A stretch of DNA of 64,000 bases from Ficedula albicollis (GCF_000247815.1 NC_021671.1:28930952-28994951); one strand, 5' to 3'. Counted from the stretch's first letter, positions 23,388 to 62,274 are shown. Numbers and translations: made by a program. The notes: generated by a model not told the origin, from the letters alone.

Positions 23388-24090
23388 TATAACTTGACAC
23401 TTTCAACACTTTATGTAAATAAATGCCAAATGAAGAAGATTGTATTGAACATTGGTGGGCTATACTTCGTGGTTTCCGTTTTTCAAATCTGGCTATGATT
23501 GCATACAAGTACCTCAAACAGTGAACATCTGGATGGCTTGGAAGCAACTGAAGTGTGGTTTTGCTGTAAGATATACTCTTACTGTAAAGTTACAGATTCA
23601 AGATTTGCTGGTGAAATTTTTGGTTCTGAGCAGCCTCAAATCAGATTTATAATAAATGTGATAATTTAGCAGCATCAGTGAGGCCTTAATAATATTAATA
23701 TCTAAAGTCTAACAAACTTTTATAATTAGGGTACAGTTTAACATACATAGGCATTAAGACAATATCCTTGGAACTTTTCCAGGCAACTGCACTGCCACAG
23801 ACAAAGCCTTCATCCAACTTCGTGTTTGACACTTCATACAGTGGAATTACTATTTTCCATCTCTTACCTCTGGATTTAGGACCATTTATCTCTGATTCTC
23901 TTTTGTTTCTAGGTTTCAAAGTGCAATTTCCTGCACAAACGAATATACTCATAATTCAGGCTGTCCACCCACCCACCCAGTTACCTGTCTCAGCTAGCCC
24001 AATTGCTGGAAGGAACATATAAAGCAAGTTCATAGCTTGATGCTGGAGTGATATAATCTTTGCTTAATCTACTTAGTGTTTAAAAATGTA

Positions 24091-24153
24091 AATGTTAGCA
24101 GCTATCTCAAACAGTAGAGCACTGCTCTCATGTAAGTTGTACGCTCGAATGTG
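24091..24153 (+). other. tRNA-like fragment, possibly SINE-derived
   Basis: The order of landmarks recalls a tRNA gene: an A-box-like GCTATCTCAAACAGTAGAGC, an anticodon-arm-like CTGCTCTCATGT and a B-box-like GCTCGAAT. Acceptor stem pairing is not evident and both boxes deviate from consensus. It is therefore more likely a decayed tRNA-derived SINE or chance than a working tRNA. It is repeated in copy B at about 26734-26796. Confidence 0.25.
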
Positions 24154-25217
24154 GCACAAAGCAGTAATTGTATTCTTCTGGGAGGCTAAAAGTCTCCCAG
24201 CATCTGACACATGGAAAATTGAAAGAGTAGTTTACATCTGCTGGGACCAGAATGTGGCAACTCTATCTCAAACACTTGCAATTTGAAGCTCTAAAACCCC
24301 CAGGGCATATTATGTGCTGTAACAATATAATTAAATAGGTTGTATCAAGCTAAAAAAACCCTAATTTGTGCCTCCTTTTCCTGTCTCTTTTTTCACCTTA
24401 GAAAGAAATCCAGTACTTGAATATGGAACATTAGTTTTATTCAAAATTAATCATTTTAAGAAAGTAAATAAATTAGCACAGGTGTTTGTAACATTGATTT
24501 CAGCCTTTCTTTTCCCCAACAGTTTTAATAGCTTTTTGGATATAAGGTTTGGCTCCTTCCTTGGGTTTGACTTCTTAAATCTGCAGTCCTCGTATCAAGA
24601 ACAAAAAGCAGCTGATGCTTCCTAAAGAAGGAAAAGCAGCTCTGGGCTCTCTCAGTGCATCCACAGGAGCCAGCAGGGAAAGTGCAGCCTTGGTGTTCTG
24701 ACTGCTCACCCTGCTTGGCATTGGTTCACTCCCTGGCCCTGCTTTGGCTGCTCCACACGGATCTTTCCCAGACAATCCTGATGTAGTGTGGTCAAGCACT
24801 AATTGGTGTGGACACAAACCAGGCTACTGATCCCCAGCCCTCCCCCACTTAGTGGTCAAACCTCCCTCCATTCCTCCCTGGGAGGGTTTCTCAGCAAGCT
24901 GAGAGGTGCCAGAATTCAGACTTGGTTCCTCATCTTTCAGAGATTTTTGTAAATATGGCAAGACTGGATTCCCTCCTGCCATTATGTTCTCAAAGAGAAG
25001 AAAGAGATGAGCAGTAAGGGTGTTTGGTGTCTGTGTGTGCACGACTGCACGTGCACATCTCCCCCTTTCTGTGTTTACACCTCTGGGCATTGCTCCCATG
25101 TAACCTTTGTTGGGCTTATGAGCCCTTCTGTTCTTATTTTGGCAACACACACAAATATTTACTCATGTTCATAAACAATCACCAATTCTATCTTTTCAGG
25201 TGAAGTATCAAGAGAGC

Positions 25218-25268
25218 ATGGCTCACCTGGGTGAACGTAAATGGACTCACGTGTTCCCTTTCCTGATG
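25218..25268 (+). CDS. EDAR: EDAR exon 2 coding part, upstream duplicate copy
   Basis: The exon spans 25200-25268 between TCTTTTCAG and a GTGGGT donor. Its sequence is identical to the downstream copy at 27844-27912. It has 18 nt of leader, then ATG at 25218 in a strong context (A at -3, G at +4) and 17 codons, MAHLGERKWTHVFPFLM. These align with the human EDAR start (MAH...). It is splice-competent by eye. Whether it is used, skipped, or only an assembly duplicate cannot be seen. If spliced to exon 3 directly it would encode the same protein. Confidence 0.7.
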
Positions 25269-25837
25269 GTGGGTATTTCTGTGTGCACATGTCTCTCTAG
25301 AGTGCAAAGATAACAGGGTTCTGCTTGGGTTATTCATAACCATCTGTGAATTGTGGCAGAGCCACATGTGACCTAGGGACTGAACCTCAATGCAGTGATC
25401 ATTTTCATTTTCATTCCATAGAACACCTGAGAATGTGCTGTTTAAACTGTGCCTGCCAGGGAGGAAGGGGAAGGAGAAGGAGCCAGGATGGAGCAGAGAC
25501 AGAAGGTCTGGAAGAGCAGTACACCAGTAACCTGGGTGTCATGAGGCACAGCCCTATTGTGGCTGAGGCCTGAGGCAGTGCATTATCTCTGGTTGTTATA
25601 GTTGTCCCTTGCAGTCACATTTATGAAGGCTCATTAGAGCTGGGAGTGAGGAGGGTGTGAACTCGGGCATTTGCCTGTGTGGGAGAGCATGTGAGTTAAC
25701 AGGTCAGGAATCCTGGCCTCCAGTGTTTTAAGGAGTGGCAGTGCCAACAAGCATGAACGTCAGTCTCTGAGAAACTCCTAGAAGTACCAGGTTGCTGAAA
25801 CCTGCATCTGCTTCCGTTTAAATGGTGTCACCTATTG

Positions 25838-26030
25838 TCCTAGAGGAATGGCTGAGTGAGCTGGGGGTGTTCAGCCTGGAGAAAAGGAGACTCAGAGGTG
25901 ACCTTATAACTCTCTACAACCTCCTGAACGGTGTTTGTAGCCAGGTGGGGTTTGGTCTCTTTCTCCAGGCAGCATCGACAGAATGAGAGGACACAGTCTT
26001 AAGTTGTGCCAAGGGAGATATAGGTTAGAC
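25838..26030 (+). mobile_element. CR1 LINE fragment cut by the duplication junction
   Basis: It begins TAGAGGAATGGCTGAGTGAGC and carries CR1 wording (AGCCTGGAGAAAAGGAGACT, CTCTACAACCTCCTGA). It stops at GGTTAGAC exactly where copy B begins, so its 3' half is missing. The complete version of the same insertion is at 28481-28905. Confidence 0.9.
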
Positions 26031-27861
26031 TATAACTTGACACTTTCAACACTTTATGTAAATAAATGCCAAATGAAGAAGATTGTATTGAACATTGGTG
26101 GGCTATACTTCGTGGTTTCCGTTTTTCAAATCTGGCTATGATTGCATACAAGTACCTCAAACAGTGAACATCTGGATGGCTTGGAAGCAACTGAAGTGTG
26201 GTTTTGCTGTAAGATATACTCTTACTGTAAAGTTACAGATTCAAGATTTGCTGGTGAAATTTTTGGTTCTGAGCAGCCTCAAATCAGATTTATAATAAAT
26301 GTGATAATTTAGCAGCATCAGTGAGGCCTTAATAATATTAATATCTAAAGTCTAACAAACTTTTATAATTAGGGTACAGTTTAACATACATAGGCATTAA
26401 GACAATATCCTTGGAACTTTTCCAGGCAACTGCACTGCCACAGACAAAGCCTTCATCCAACTTCGTGTTTGACACTTCATACAGTGGAATTACTATTTTC
26501 CATCTCTTACCTCTGGATTTAGGACCATTTATCTCTGATTCTCTTTTGTTTCTAGGTTTCAAAGTGCAATTTCCTGCACAAACGAATATACTCATAATTC
26601 AGGCTGTCCACCCACCCACCCAGTTACCTGTCTCAGCTAGCCCAATTGCTGGAAGGAACATATAAAGCAAGTTCATAGCTTGATGCTGGAGTGATATAAT
26701 CTTTGCTTAATCTACTTAGTGTTTAAAAATGTAAATGTTAGCAGCTATCTCAAACAGTAGAGCACTGCTCTCATGTAAGTTGTACGCTCGAATGTGGCAC
26801 AAAGCAGTAATTGTATTCTTCTGGGAGGCTAAAAGTCTCCCAGCATCTGACACATGGAAAATTGAAAGAGTAGTTTACATCTGCTGGGACCAGAATGTGG
26901 CAACTCTATCTCAAACACTTGCAATTTGAAGCTCTAAAACCCCCAGGGCATATTATGTGCTGTAACAATATAATTAAATAGGTTGTATCAAGCTAAAAAA
27001 ACCCTAATTTGTGCCTCCTTTTCCTGTCTCTTTTTTCACCTTAGAAAGAAATCCAGTACTTGAATATGGAACATTAGTTTTATTCAAAATTAATCATTTT
27101 AAGAAAGTAAATAAATTAGCACAGGTGTTTGTAACATTGATTTCAGCCTTTCTTTTCCCCAACAGTTTTAATAGCTTTTTGGATATAAGGTTTGGCTCCT
27201 TCCTTGGGTTTGACTTCTTAAATCTGCAGTCCTCGTATCAAGAACAAAAAGCAGCTGATGCTTCCTAAAGAAGGAAAAGCAGCTCTGGGCTCTCTCAGTG
27301 CATCCACAGGAGCCAGCAGGGAAAGTGCAGCCTTGGTGTTCTGACTGCTCACCCTGCTTGGCATTGGTTCACTCCCTGGCCCTGCTTTGGCTGCTCCACA
27401 CGGATCTTTCCCAGACAATCCTGATGTAGTGTGGTCAAGCACTAATTGGTGTGGACACAAACCAGGCTACTGATCCCCAGCCCTCCCTCACCTAGTGGTC
27501 AAACCTCCCTCCATTCCTCCCTGGGAGGGTTTCTCAGCAAGCTGAGAGGTGCCAGAATTCAGACTTGGTTCCTCATCTTTCAGAGATTTTTGTAAATATG
27601 GCAAGACTGGATTCCCTCCTGCCATTATGTTCTCAAAGAGAAGAAAGAGATGAGCAGTAAGGGTGTTTGGTGTCTGTGTGTGCACGACTGCACGTGCACA
27701 TCTCCCCCTTTCTGTGTTTTACACCTCTGGGCATTGCTCCCATGTAACCTTTGTTGGGCTTATGAGCCCTTCTGTTCTTATTTTGGCAACACACACAAAT
27801 ATTTACTCATGTTCATAAACAATCACCAATTCTATCTTTTCAGGTGAAGTATCAAGAGAGC

Positions 27862-53607
<25,746 letters not shown>

Positions 53608-53727
53608 CATGCCTGCCTGGGCACATCAGAAGTGTGATTCCAGTAAGCACTGCATCAAAGACTTTGGCATGCCTGCACTTCCACATCAGAAGTGTGATTC
53701 CAGTAAGCACTGCATCAAAGACTTTGG
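53608..53727. repeat. 60-bp tandem duplication right after the EDAR stop
   Basis: Units 53608-53667 and 53668-53727 are identical except for one block of five changed bases (CTGGG/ACTTC). The first unit begins at the base after TGA. Confidence 0.95.
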
Positions 53728-55344
53728 ACTAAAGACCATTGATGCTTCTTCTACATAACTGCTCACAATAACCAACGGGAATGTCTTCTCTTTGATTTCT
53801 AAAAGTGAAGTAACACATGTACCAAAACAAGAGCAGATTCCCAAGAAGCTTGGTGTGAAACATGTCATTAAACTCAATGATCATGTTAAAAAGTTACTGC
53901 TTATAGGAGGAGACACAAACACCCATTTTGAGGTCTGTGTACGAGTAGAAGGGCGAATAACCCTTCTGATACCCTTCCTGCCTGGCCTTCAGGAAAGGCA
54001 TTGAATAGCTCTGAAAACATTCGTGTCTCTTAGGGCTTCATTCAATGGTTCAATGGTTTAACAGCTGCAGTCAGAAGCAGTACCACAGCTATAGTATCAA
54101 TTAATACGCATTAGGCACGTACATTTCTATCTGCTCCAACCAGCTTCATTTTCTACACTTATTATGGGTTTGTTGAATCTAGAAGTATGTGCATAGATTT
54201 ATATGCACAGTCCTCAGATTAACTACGCTACATGGAAAAAGAGTCAACATAACTTACAGATTGAAGTGCTTCAAAATTATCTTCATAACGTACATTAATG
54301 TGTTCTTGGTCCATACTGACATTTCAGAAATTAAAAATTCAAACTGCTGACTTGCTGAGGACAAGCTGGTTAGCAAGAGGGCAGTAAAAGTGGGCTGTAA
54401 AAGTGAGCAGTTACTCCTTGCAAGTTGAGAGCAAAATCTTATTTTCTTTACTGTTAAGAAAAAAGCAAAACCAAAACCAGATTTTCCATTAAACAGATAC
54501 TTTTCCAATAGTGACATCTATATATCAAATTATATTCCAACCAGAGGAATTGCAGGCAACAGTGGTGCACATGATATAAAGAGCAAAAAGAGTAGATTTC
54601 TTTAGAGACACTTGAAATGCAGAGGAAAGGGTGTTTTTAATGCTATAAACCTAGACCATGATCACAGAAGCCACCAGTGACATTAAACTCATCTGGAAGG
54701 TAATGCATTATTGTGAGTTTGTGAAGTACAAAAATTGACCTGATTTGGTTGTCTTTAAACTAGTGTCTGATTTTCACAGTTAAAATTTATCTAAAACTCA
54801 TTCAGACCACAGGTCAGTGTCTGTTACCAAACCTATTTGCCTAATTTATAGCAAAAATGGTGATGACAGATTTCACCAAGTGCAACCACTAAATTAAGAC
54901 GTGTCAATTACAAATCAGTACTTACTAAATTCCAAAATGCACAACTGAACAAAATGCTATTAAAAATACTTACTATTACCTAGAATTTAACTGCCTTATT
55001 CCAGCACTTAGTAACTAGATCTTATCTACAACAGTATCATAATTGTGCAAAGCATTTAGCATCACCCTTTAACATCTATATTTAGTATTGTTTCAGCACT
55101 TGATTTGTATATCATGGGAAGTACATACTGCAACATAAAACCTATCCCTCTCCTTATTCTTTTTCCACTCTTTCTTTCACATCATAACACACTCTTCATT
55201 AATCTGCACATGCCAAATTTGGTAAGATTTTAACTCTTCTTTCAATGATGCAGCAAGCTGCATTTATTTGAAATTTAACTAACTGATGTTGAATTTAGGT
55301 ATGAAATTCTTGCTATCTTGAAATCAGCGACAAATTCATACAGA

Positions 55345-55486
55345 TTTCAACAGGCTTCAATTAGATTTCTAGATCTGCTTACAGCTCAGCAATCTTCAAT
55401 ATAATTTACAAGACCTTTCAACAGGCTTCAATTAGATTTCTAGATCTACTTACAGCTCAGCAATCTTCAACATAATTTACAAGACA
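55345..55486. repeat. 71-bp tandem duplication in the EDAR 3' UTR
   Basis: Units 55345-55415 and 55416-55486 start TTTCAACAGGCTTC and differ at a few single bases (CTGCTT/CTACTT, CAATAT/CAACAT). Confidence 0.93.
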
Positions 55487-55944
55487 ATGAATTTGCAGGT
55501 TTTACTACTGCTACTAGAATAAAAAAATACAAACGGGAAAGAAAGAAAGAAAAAAAAAAAGCATCAACATTCAAACATTCCATTTTTCTTGTGCCAGTGT
55601 GTAACTACAGTGTTATTCAGTGGACTGCCTCCTGTGTTTTATGTGCCATTTAAAACTTCACATCACTTATTTGTTAAAAAGAAGATAAAGAAGATACAGG
55701 AATCTTCTTCTTTTTATGTTTATTGGGCCATGAAAAGTTGGGGTTTTGAAACTGATGGTTCCAATGCAAACACAGACTATTTAACATTATTTTATTTAGT
55801 ATACAGTATTTTTATTGTTATACAAGAGATGTACGGGATTGAAAAAAAATCCTGTAGGTCTTGCCAAAGCTTACTTTCTAATAACTTTGTTTAATGCTGT
55901 ATATATAACTTATTATATTGTAAAATATGAACATAAAGTATACT

Positions 55945-55950
55945 AATAAA
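55945..55950 (+). terminator. EDAR polyadenylation signal
   Basis: A canonical AATAAA lies in an AT-rich context (TACTAATAAAAG) about 2.3 kb after the stop. It is the best signal near the end of the region of EDAR-like 3' UTR length. Use is inferred. Confidence 0.6.
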
Positions 55951-58380
55951 AGAAACAGGTCAAACACAGTTGTATTAACCATTTCTTTGATTAAATAGCA
56001 CATTGCCTTATAAACCTGCAATTAAATATGTTAGCCAAGGGCTGGTAGGCAGATTCCTGTGGTACAGGAGTGCCTTGGTAACATATATGGAGCAATCTTT
56101 GCATTCCTGTAGGATACCACATCTCTGTAGCACTTAGGAAACTTGAAGCATGAACTATTTTATCAAGAGAATTTGTGTTCAGTATTTCACCTTGAAGGTA
56201 ATGTAAAAATGCCAAGCTCCTTGCAATTCCTCAGAGAATGTGTAAGTTTTTATCTGTTTACTGAGAACTCTGCAGACTGTGAGACTGGTGAGTAATGTCA
56301 CAGTAACAGTACTCCCATTAGCATGCCTTCACTCTGCATTTCTAAATTAGCAGTTGTACTTCACATGACCAGAAATCTTAACTGGAAGCTTTCACTTCAT
56401 GACAGGATAATTGTGTTCATGCAGTCTTAGGCTGCACAGGTGGAACCACCAGAAGAACTGTTAGCTTCTGTAAAAAACCACAAGAGTACCAAGTTGGATT
56501 TCCCCCAAACCAAACTACTAACTACCTTGTAAGACTTTTCTCACCTAATCCCAACTTCCTAGCCTGACCAATACTGTCCCAGTTTTTTTCTTAGAGAAAC
56601 TTGCTGGATTTTGCAGACTTTCTTTGATTTCAGGTTGCAACCAGGGACTGCCCTCTACATAATGTTCAGTATCTGATGGTCCTGGATTGATGACATAAAT
56701 AAAAAGAAGAGAGCTAAGCTGGGCTGAAAAGGGTAGGTGGCAGTTTTGCAGTATAAAGCAACAACAGCTGAATGCCTTTGTATTCCATAATTTGGGATAA
56801 TTAATAATATTCACATTATTCATGAACAAAGAATAACGTACAGAAATGCCCAGCAGCATGGGTTGGAGGATGAGCTGAAAAGGCACGCCAGTTCCATTTC
56901 TCCCTGTCAAATTCTAAGCTTCAGACAGCTCAGTAGTCCTGCTTTAAGGAAAGTGTAATTAAGAGAAAAATTCTTACTGTTGCAGGTGAAAATCATGACC
57001 CAGAGGCATAACAATGACTCCTGTATGCAGAAGTCACTCTTCTGCAACCAAGATCTATACTTGTCCTGATAATGAAAACTGAGCCCATGTCCTCATTACG
57101 TATGGGAAAGGCTTCCTAGTGCACATTTCACCGAATATATTAATATAAACAGAGCAAGAATGGACTGTCTCAGGCCTATTTAGTTCTAGATGCATAATAT
57201 TGCATATATATTCTATCCCCACATCCAAATAAGCTCTTTTGATTATTTATTGTGATATGATTTATAATGCATAGCATCTGTTACCTCAGGCATTAATTTA
57301 TCACTATCAACTTCTCTTCAAGGACAGAAAAATGTTGATTCCTTTTTGCCACTGTTGTGTGAAACTAGCCTGTCTGAATACTTAAGGAAGAATGGTAAGA
57401 AGCCTTTGTATGCACTGCTGCAGAAGGCATCACTGATCAGCTGTTACACAGGGCACACACAGGCATCTCATTTGTCCATCTGCTTTAATAAAAAAAGAGA
57501 CTTTTTTTATAATTGAGGCTGCTATAGAAACAAGCTTGTATTAGGATTCAAGTTAGTATAGCAAGACAATTCAGGAATTATTTTCCAATTTAATCTATCA
57601 CATAAAAGTAAACAAAAAATTAGGAGGAGGTAGTGCTGAAGACTGATTAGTAGAAAGTCAACTGAATCAGGGAAGAAACAGAGTTCAGCATCTGCTTCTG
57701 AAATTCTGATAATCAGCCTTGGTGTGGAAGACTGCTATGAAAAAGAATCCTCCTCACACTCAGTGGAAAGGAGGACAAATCAAGCAGATATCCAAATCCT
57801 ACTTTGTGGCTTCCAAGGATCATGAACGAAGAAATTGTGTTTAATTGCCTTTCTTATACAAATAACTCTTGAATCCACACACTAGAATACTGCTTCTTCT
57901 GAAGCAAAAAACCAGTCTGGCAACAGTAGTTATCTCCAACCTTCTTCAAAAGCCTACTTCTTTTCCAAAAAGCTGATGTGTGGGTGGGATATTATGCTCC
58001 TGTTTGAAATTCTACCCTATAATACTTTTTTTTCCCCCTGAGGCTGGATAGATTATTTTTACTTACTTTTCTCCATAATTAACTGTACTAAGGATGCCAT
58101 TTTATGTACTTGAAGAGTAAGCTTATTAGCAGGAATGTTTTTTGTGCTGACCTTTCAACTACTGTTAGCAGTATTCTGGCCACTGGATTTGCAGCCCTAG
58201 CTTGGGTACACCTATCAGAGCAGTTACTTACCATTAACCTACAGTGATCAGAGAGCTGTGTTATATTCAGGGAAATACTCCTTGGGTCCAGTCTAAATAT
58301 GCTTGAGTAATGGGCACAAAGAGAACTGACTTCTGGGGAAAAATATATATGGCTTCTCAGATCTCTTCCTCAGTTTTTAG

Positions 58381-59210
58381 AGATCAGAATGTCTTGTTAC
58401 ATCCTGTTAAATTTCAACTCAGGACCATTAAAAAAAAAAACAAACCTACAAGCAAGTAAACAGAAAGTGATTTTGTTCAAAGTTAGCTCTTTTAGTAGCA
58501 ATAATGTAGTCATAGATACACCTGCTTTCAAACTTAGCAAAAAAGTCTAATAGACAAGGATATTTCTAACCATGGTCAGAAGATGGCATTCAAGGGTTTC
58601 ATCAGCCCAAAAGACAAGATGGATGATGGTTTTGGCATAACACACTACAAGAGCCAGTGCAACACATAAAAGTGCCTTTGCCCATCACAGTGTTCTTCAG
58701 GGGTGTGCAGAAGCCAGGAAGATCTCAATGCTGCACAGCACTATTACTTTTACAGCTTTGCCCATCACAGTGTTCTTCAGGGGTGTGTAGAAGCCAGGAA
58801 GATCTTAATGCTGCACAGCACTATTACTTTTACAAAGATCAGAATGTCTTGTTACATCCTGTTAAATTTCAACTCAGGACCATTAAAAAAAAAAACAAAC
58901 CTACAAGCAAGTAAACAGAAAGTGATTTTGTTCAAAGTTAGCTCTTTTAGTAGCAATAATGTAGTCATAGATACACCTGCTTTCAAACTTAGCAAAAAAG
59001 TCTAATAGACAAGGATATTTCTAACCATGGTCAGAAGATGGCATTCAAGGGTTTCATCAGCCCAAAAGACAAGATGGATGATGGTTTTGGCATAACACAC
59101 TACAAGAGCCAGTGCAACACATAAAAGTGCCTTTGCCCATCACAGTGTTCTTCAGGGGTGTGCAGAAGCCAGGAAGATCTCAATGCTGCACAGCACTATT
59201 ACTTTTACAG
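58381..59210. repeat. Nested tandem duplication (455-bp unit with an 80-bp unit inside)
   Basis: A block of 375 bases at 58381-58755 is repeated at 58836-59210, including the same 11-A run. Between them lies a second copy of the block's last 80 bases (58676-58755 repeated as 58756-58835, with GTGCAG/GTGTAG and TCTCAATG/TCTTAATG changes). The 80-bp duplication therefore has three appearances in all. No coding content. Confidence 0.95.
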
Positions 59211-61766
59211 TAATTTCTGTGAGTTTTTAAAACATGTGAGCTTTACATCCTCCAGAGGAACACAAGGGGTCACTGCTCTGCCACTGTAGTCCTTTAACCA
59301 TTTGGAAAGTGGAAGATTACTAAATTCCTTCATAGATCAAAATTTCCAACTTTCTGTACTACATTTAAATACATTATCCTGAAGATAAATGCTTTTTATC
59401 TGATCATCAATCTCCAAAGCCATATAAGTTTTAGGTGAAAAATTCAGTATATAATTAAAGGATCCAGTGTAACAGCTCTGAATTTATGAGCTCTACTTAC
59501 AGCTCCTTTTAAATCTGGTCTGGTAAGTTAAATCGTATATTTTAGACATGGATGCTGACCATGAATAGAAGTTCTTCAAAATATGTTGCCTTCGGCATAC
59601 CTTCACCTTCCAGGTAAATTTATCTGCTACAAGAAATCTTTCCCTATTATATATATCAAATTCAGTTATGTAACATTGGAAAGATATTCAAGCCAGTCAT
59701 GCTCAGGAGAACAGGAAGATAACTGTGAAATCCCACTTCCAGAACTTTTATCAGCTGGTGAAAGTCATAATTATGAAGAAACAGAGCACAACTGTGCAGG
59801 TTGGATAATGTTAGCCTACTTTATTCAGCTGTGCCAAGCTTCTGCAAATACAACTATCCTGTGCCCAGGGAATAATCTATCTTACAGATTTGATAAATCT
59901 AGGCTTTGTACATGAGGTCTGAAAAATTTATCAATAGGAAACCTTTGATAAGCAGCAAGAATGATTACAGTTCCACAGTATTCAGACTTGTAAGAAAAAT
60001 AAGAGGAAATTATTTTTCTTCATATTTGGTAGTCTGTTCTGGTATGAAAACTGTCTCAACATGAAGAGATGCAATATTCTTGTTAACTTTCTCAACAAGG
60101 GGATTCTCACATGTTCAGAAAAACCAGCAAGACAAATTTGTGTCTTTCCTTAAGGTAGCAGGTTGTGACTACAAGACATTTTCTTTGTTTCATGCCAGGG
60201 ATGCTAGTTCACTTCTGGAGAACTACACACAAGCAAGACAAGGCAGATTGTAGGCAGTTTGAAGCTCTGTGTTCTGACTGATCACCTCACAGGAAGTGTG
60301 AGAGTTCCTGCCTTTCTTTTAATGGCAAGTGGTCAGCACGTCTCTCGTGTACCCTCAAATTCTCTCACAAAAAATGGTTGAAAAATTATATTCTCCGAAT
60401 GGGTATTAATCCACCTCTTGACAGAGGTGTCTGGCATATTTAAAATAGCATATTCCTTTGCAGGAAACCAGAAAACTGAGATGACATACACCATGTTTCC
60501 TTAGGGAATAGGGAGCTGCAGGAGGAAATTGCTAGAGTTAACTTTTTCAAATGTCTCTTCTTGTAGACAGTTTTCTGGAAGAAAGGTAAAGTAGAAGAAA
60601 TTTAGATACTCATAGTATCTAAATGTCATAAAAGCAGAAAAAAACCCTTCTAGATTCCATCTGTGAGGGAAAGACAATACAAAGAGATGCCCAAAGTGTG
60701 GCAAACTTGACAGAAATCTATCATTCCCAAAAGCCAAAACAAATCCACAAATGACAGCGGGGAATGCAACTGCTTTCCTCTATTCCCTTTCCCCACAGAG
60801 ACTGCCAAGGTCACTCAGGGGGATGGTAACAGGATGGGGATGTTTGAGCAAGGCCATGACAAGGGCTGGTGGGGACAACTGGGGTGGGCTGGCTCAAAAG
60901 GCAGATGTTCAAGGTAGGGACGCCTCTCACTAGACCAGTGCCTCAGTGCCCCAGCTAACCTGCCCTTGAAAAATTTGTGTAAGATCAAAATGATTAGTCT
61001 AATCCTTAGGTCATCAATATAATGCATTGATATTTAATAGATTGGAAAAGCCTTCTATTTTGCATTTTTACAGAAAACTAACATTTAGATCATAAAAACT
61101 TGAAATTAGCTGTGATTCAACTTTCCAGAACAATACTGTATATAAACCACAAGGGACCAGTATTAAAAGCTACACCATACTCTATGTGGCTCTTTTAAGC
61201 GCATTACCTTTGCAATTATTGGATGAGCATTTTGTGTTAAATTGGGATCCAAAGGAAAGATTAGCAGATTAACAAACTACAGCAATGAAGGCTGAAAACT
61301 AAGAGCACAATCAACATTCCTGTGGAGATAAGGAACTAGGAGCTTTCTACCGGTTCTTCCAGTTACTGATTTTGCAGTATTTTTAAATGATAGAAGACGG
61401 AGAAGCACATGAGGACTGGGAATATTCTTTCTGAATAATAGGAATTTGTTTCCAGCCAAAGGTATATGCAAGCTTTTGCACTGTTTGTAAATTTGACAGA
61501 AATCCAAAACTACTGATGAAGAAATACTTATTTCAAAACGTAACATTGTCAGAAAATGCTTTTAGTTATGATTACTGTTATTTTAAAATTACCTAGAATT
61601 GGTTTCCTGCCCAGAGAGTGCACAGTGCTTGCCCTCTTCTAGACATACTTGGTGCCAAATCTGGTGTAGACTCCTTTCATAGAAAAGCTTGTTAGAAATG
61701 TTAAGTCAGATTGCTAGAAAAGTATTTACAATTAAAATTTCAAAGACCAGTTTAAATACTTCTGGT

Positions 61767-61925
61767 AAAAAATAAACAAACAAAAAAACCTCTCAACAAC
61801 AACAACAAAAAAGCCAAACAGAAACCAAACAAAAACAAAACAAAGCAAACAAAAAACAAAACAAACACACCAAACCCGCCAACCAAAAAACACCAAACCA
61901 AAACCAAACTAATAAATAAAAAAGG
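61767..61925. repeat. Strand-biased A/C-rich low-complexity tract
   Basis: About 160 bases consist almost entirely of A and C on the + strand (AAAC, AAC, CCAAA units) with very few G or T. It resembles the AAAAC tract at 11679. Confidence 0.85.
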
Positions 61926-62274
61926 CAAAAAATGAGAAATAAAAACTCTGAAGTTTTATACTGATGTCAGTGTTAGTCAAAGACTGAAATACAGCAAATC
62001 TTCAAGCTTTAACTGCATTTTCAATTTTACAAATTTAGATTTTCAGTAATTACCCAACAAAGTGGAAGACTAATTTCAATTTTTAGAAGTATCCTATTTC
62101 CAATTTGTAAGAACTTCTAAACACTGAACTGTGGCAGACAAAAAATATATTCATACTCAGAAAAGTGGGTACTGTGAAGATGGTATTGCAATATAACACA
62201 AAATATAGCAGAAGCAGTGAAATACAATAATTTTATGGCACAGATTACTATTGCCAGACATTTTAAGAAATGCT

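Larger units (their letters stand above)
23388..26030. repeat. Tandem duplication copy A (2643 bp), carries EDAR exon 2
   Basis: Copy A starts TATAACTTGACAC and ends GGTTAGAC inside a CR1, where copy B starts at once. Against copy B I count four substitutions (A positions 24845, 24849, near 25467 and near 25834) and two length changes in B (+1 T near 25076, +5 bases near 25862). The first 1.4 kb is identical. The junction shows no microhomology. It includes a complete EDAR exon 2 at 25200-25268. Confidence 0.97.
53608..55970 (+). other. EDAR 3' UTR (probable extent)
   Basis: This runs from the stop codon to about 20 bases past the AATAAA at 55945-55950. It is AT-rich, and its length of about 2.4 kb fits the long EDAR 3' UTR known in mammals. 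It contains a 60-bp duplication directly after the stop and a 71-bp duplication at 55345-55486. Short ORFs within it are not supported. The exact 3' end is inferred. Confidence 0.7.
55971..62274. other. Intergenic region between EDAR and the convergent gene
   Basis: AT-rich sequence without a supported gene. It contains a nested duplication at 58381-59210 and a C/A-only tract at 61767-61925 (both listed). The ORFs here, including the 110-codon frame at 59583-59915 and the 121-codon minus frame at 56545-56910, have no recognisable domain or splice context. Confidence 0.65.

Noticed and set aside
23452..27460. Pairs of identical ORFs, for example 23452-23652 and 26095-26295
   Set aside because: They are identical because the DNA is duplicated, not because of protein conservation; no domain recognised.
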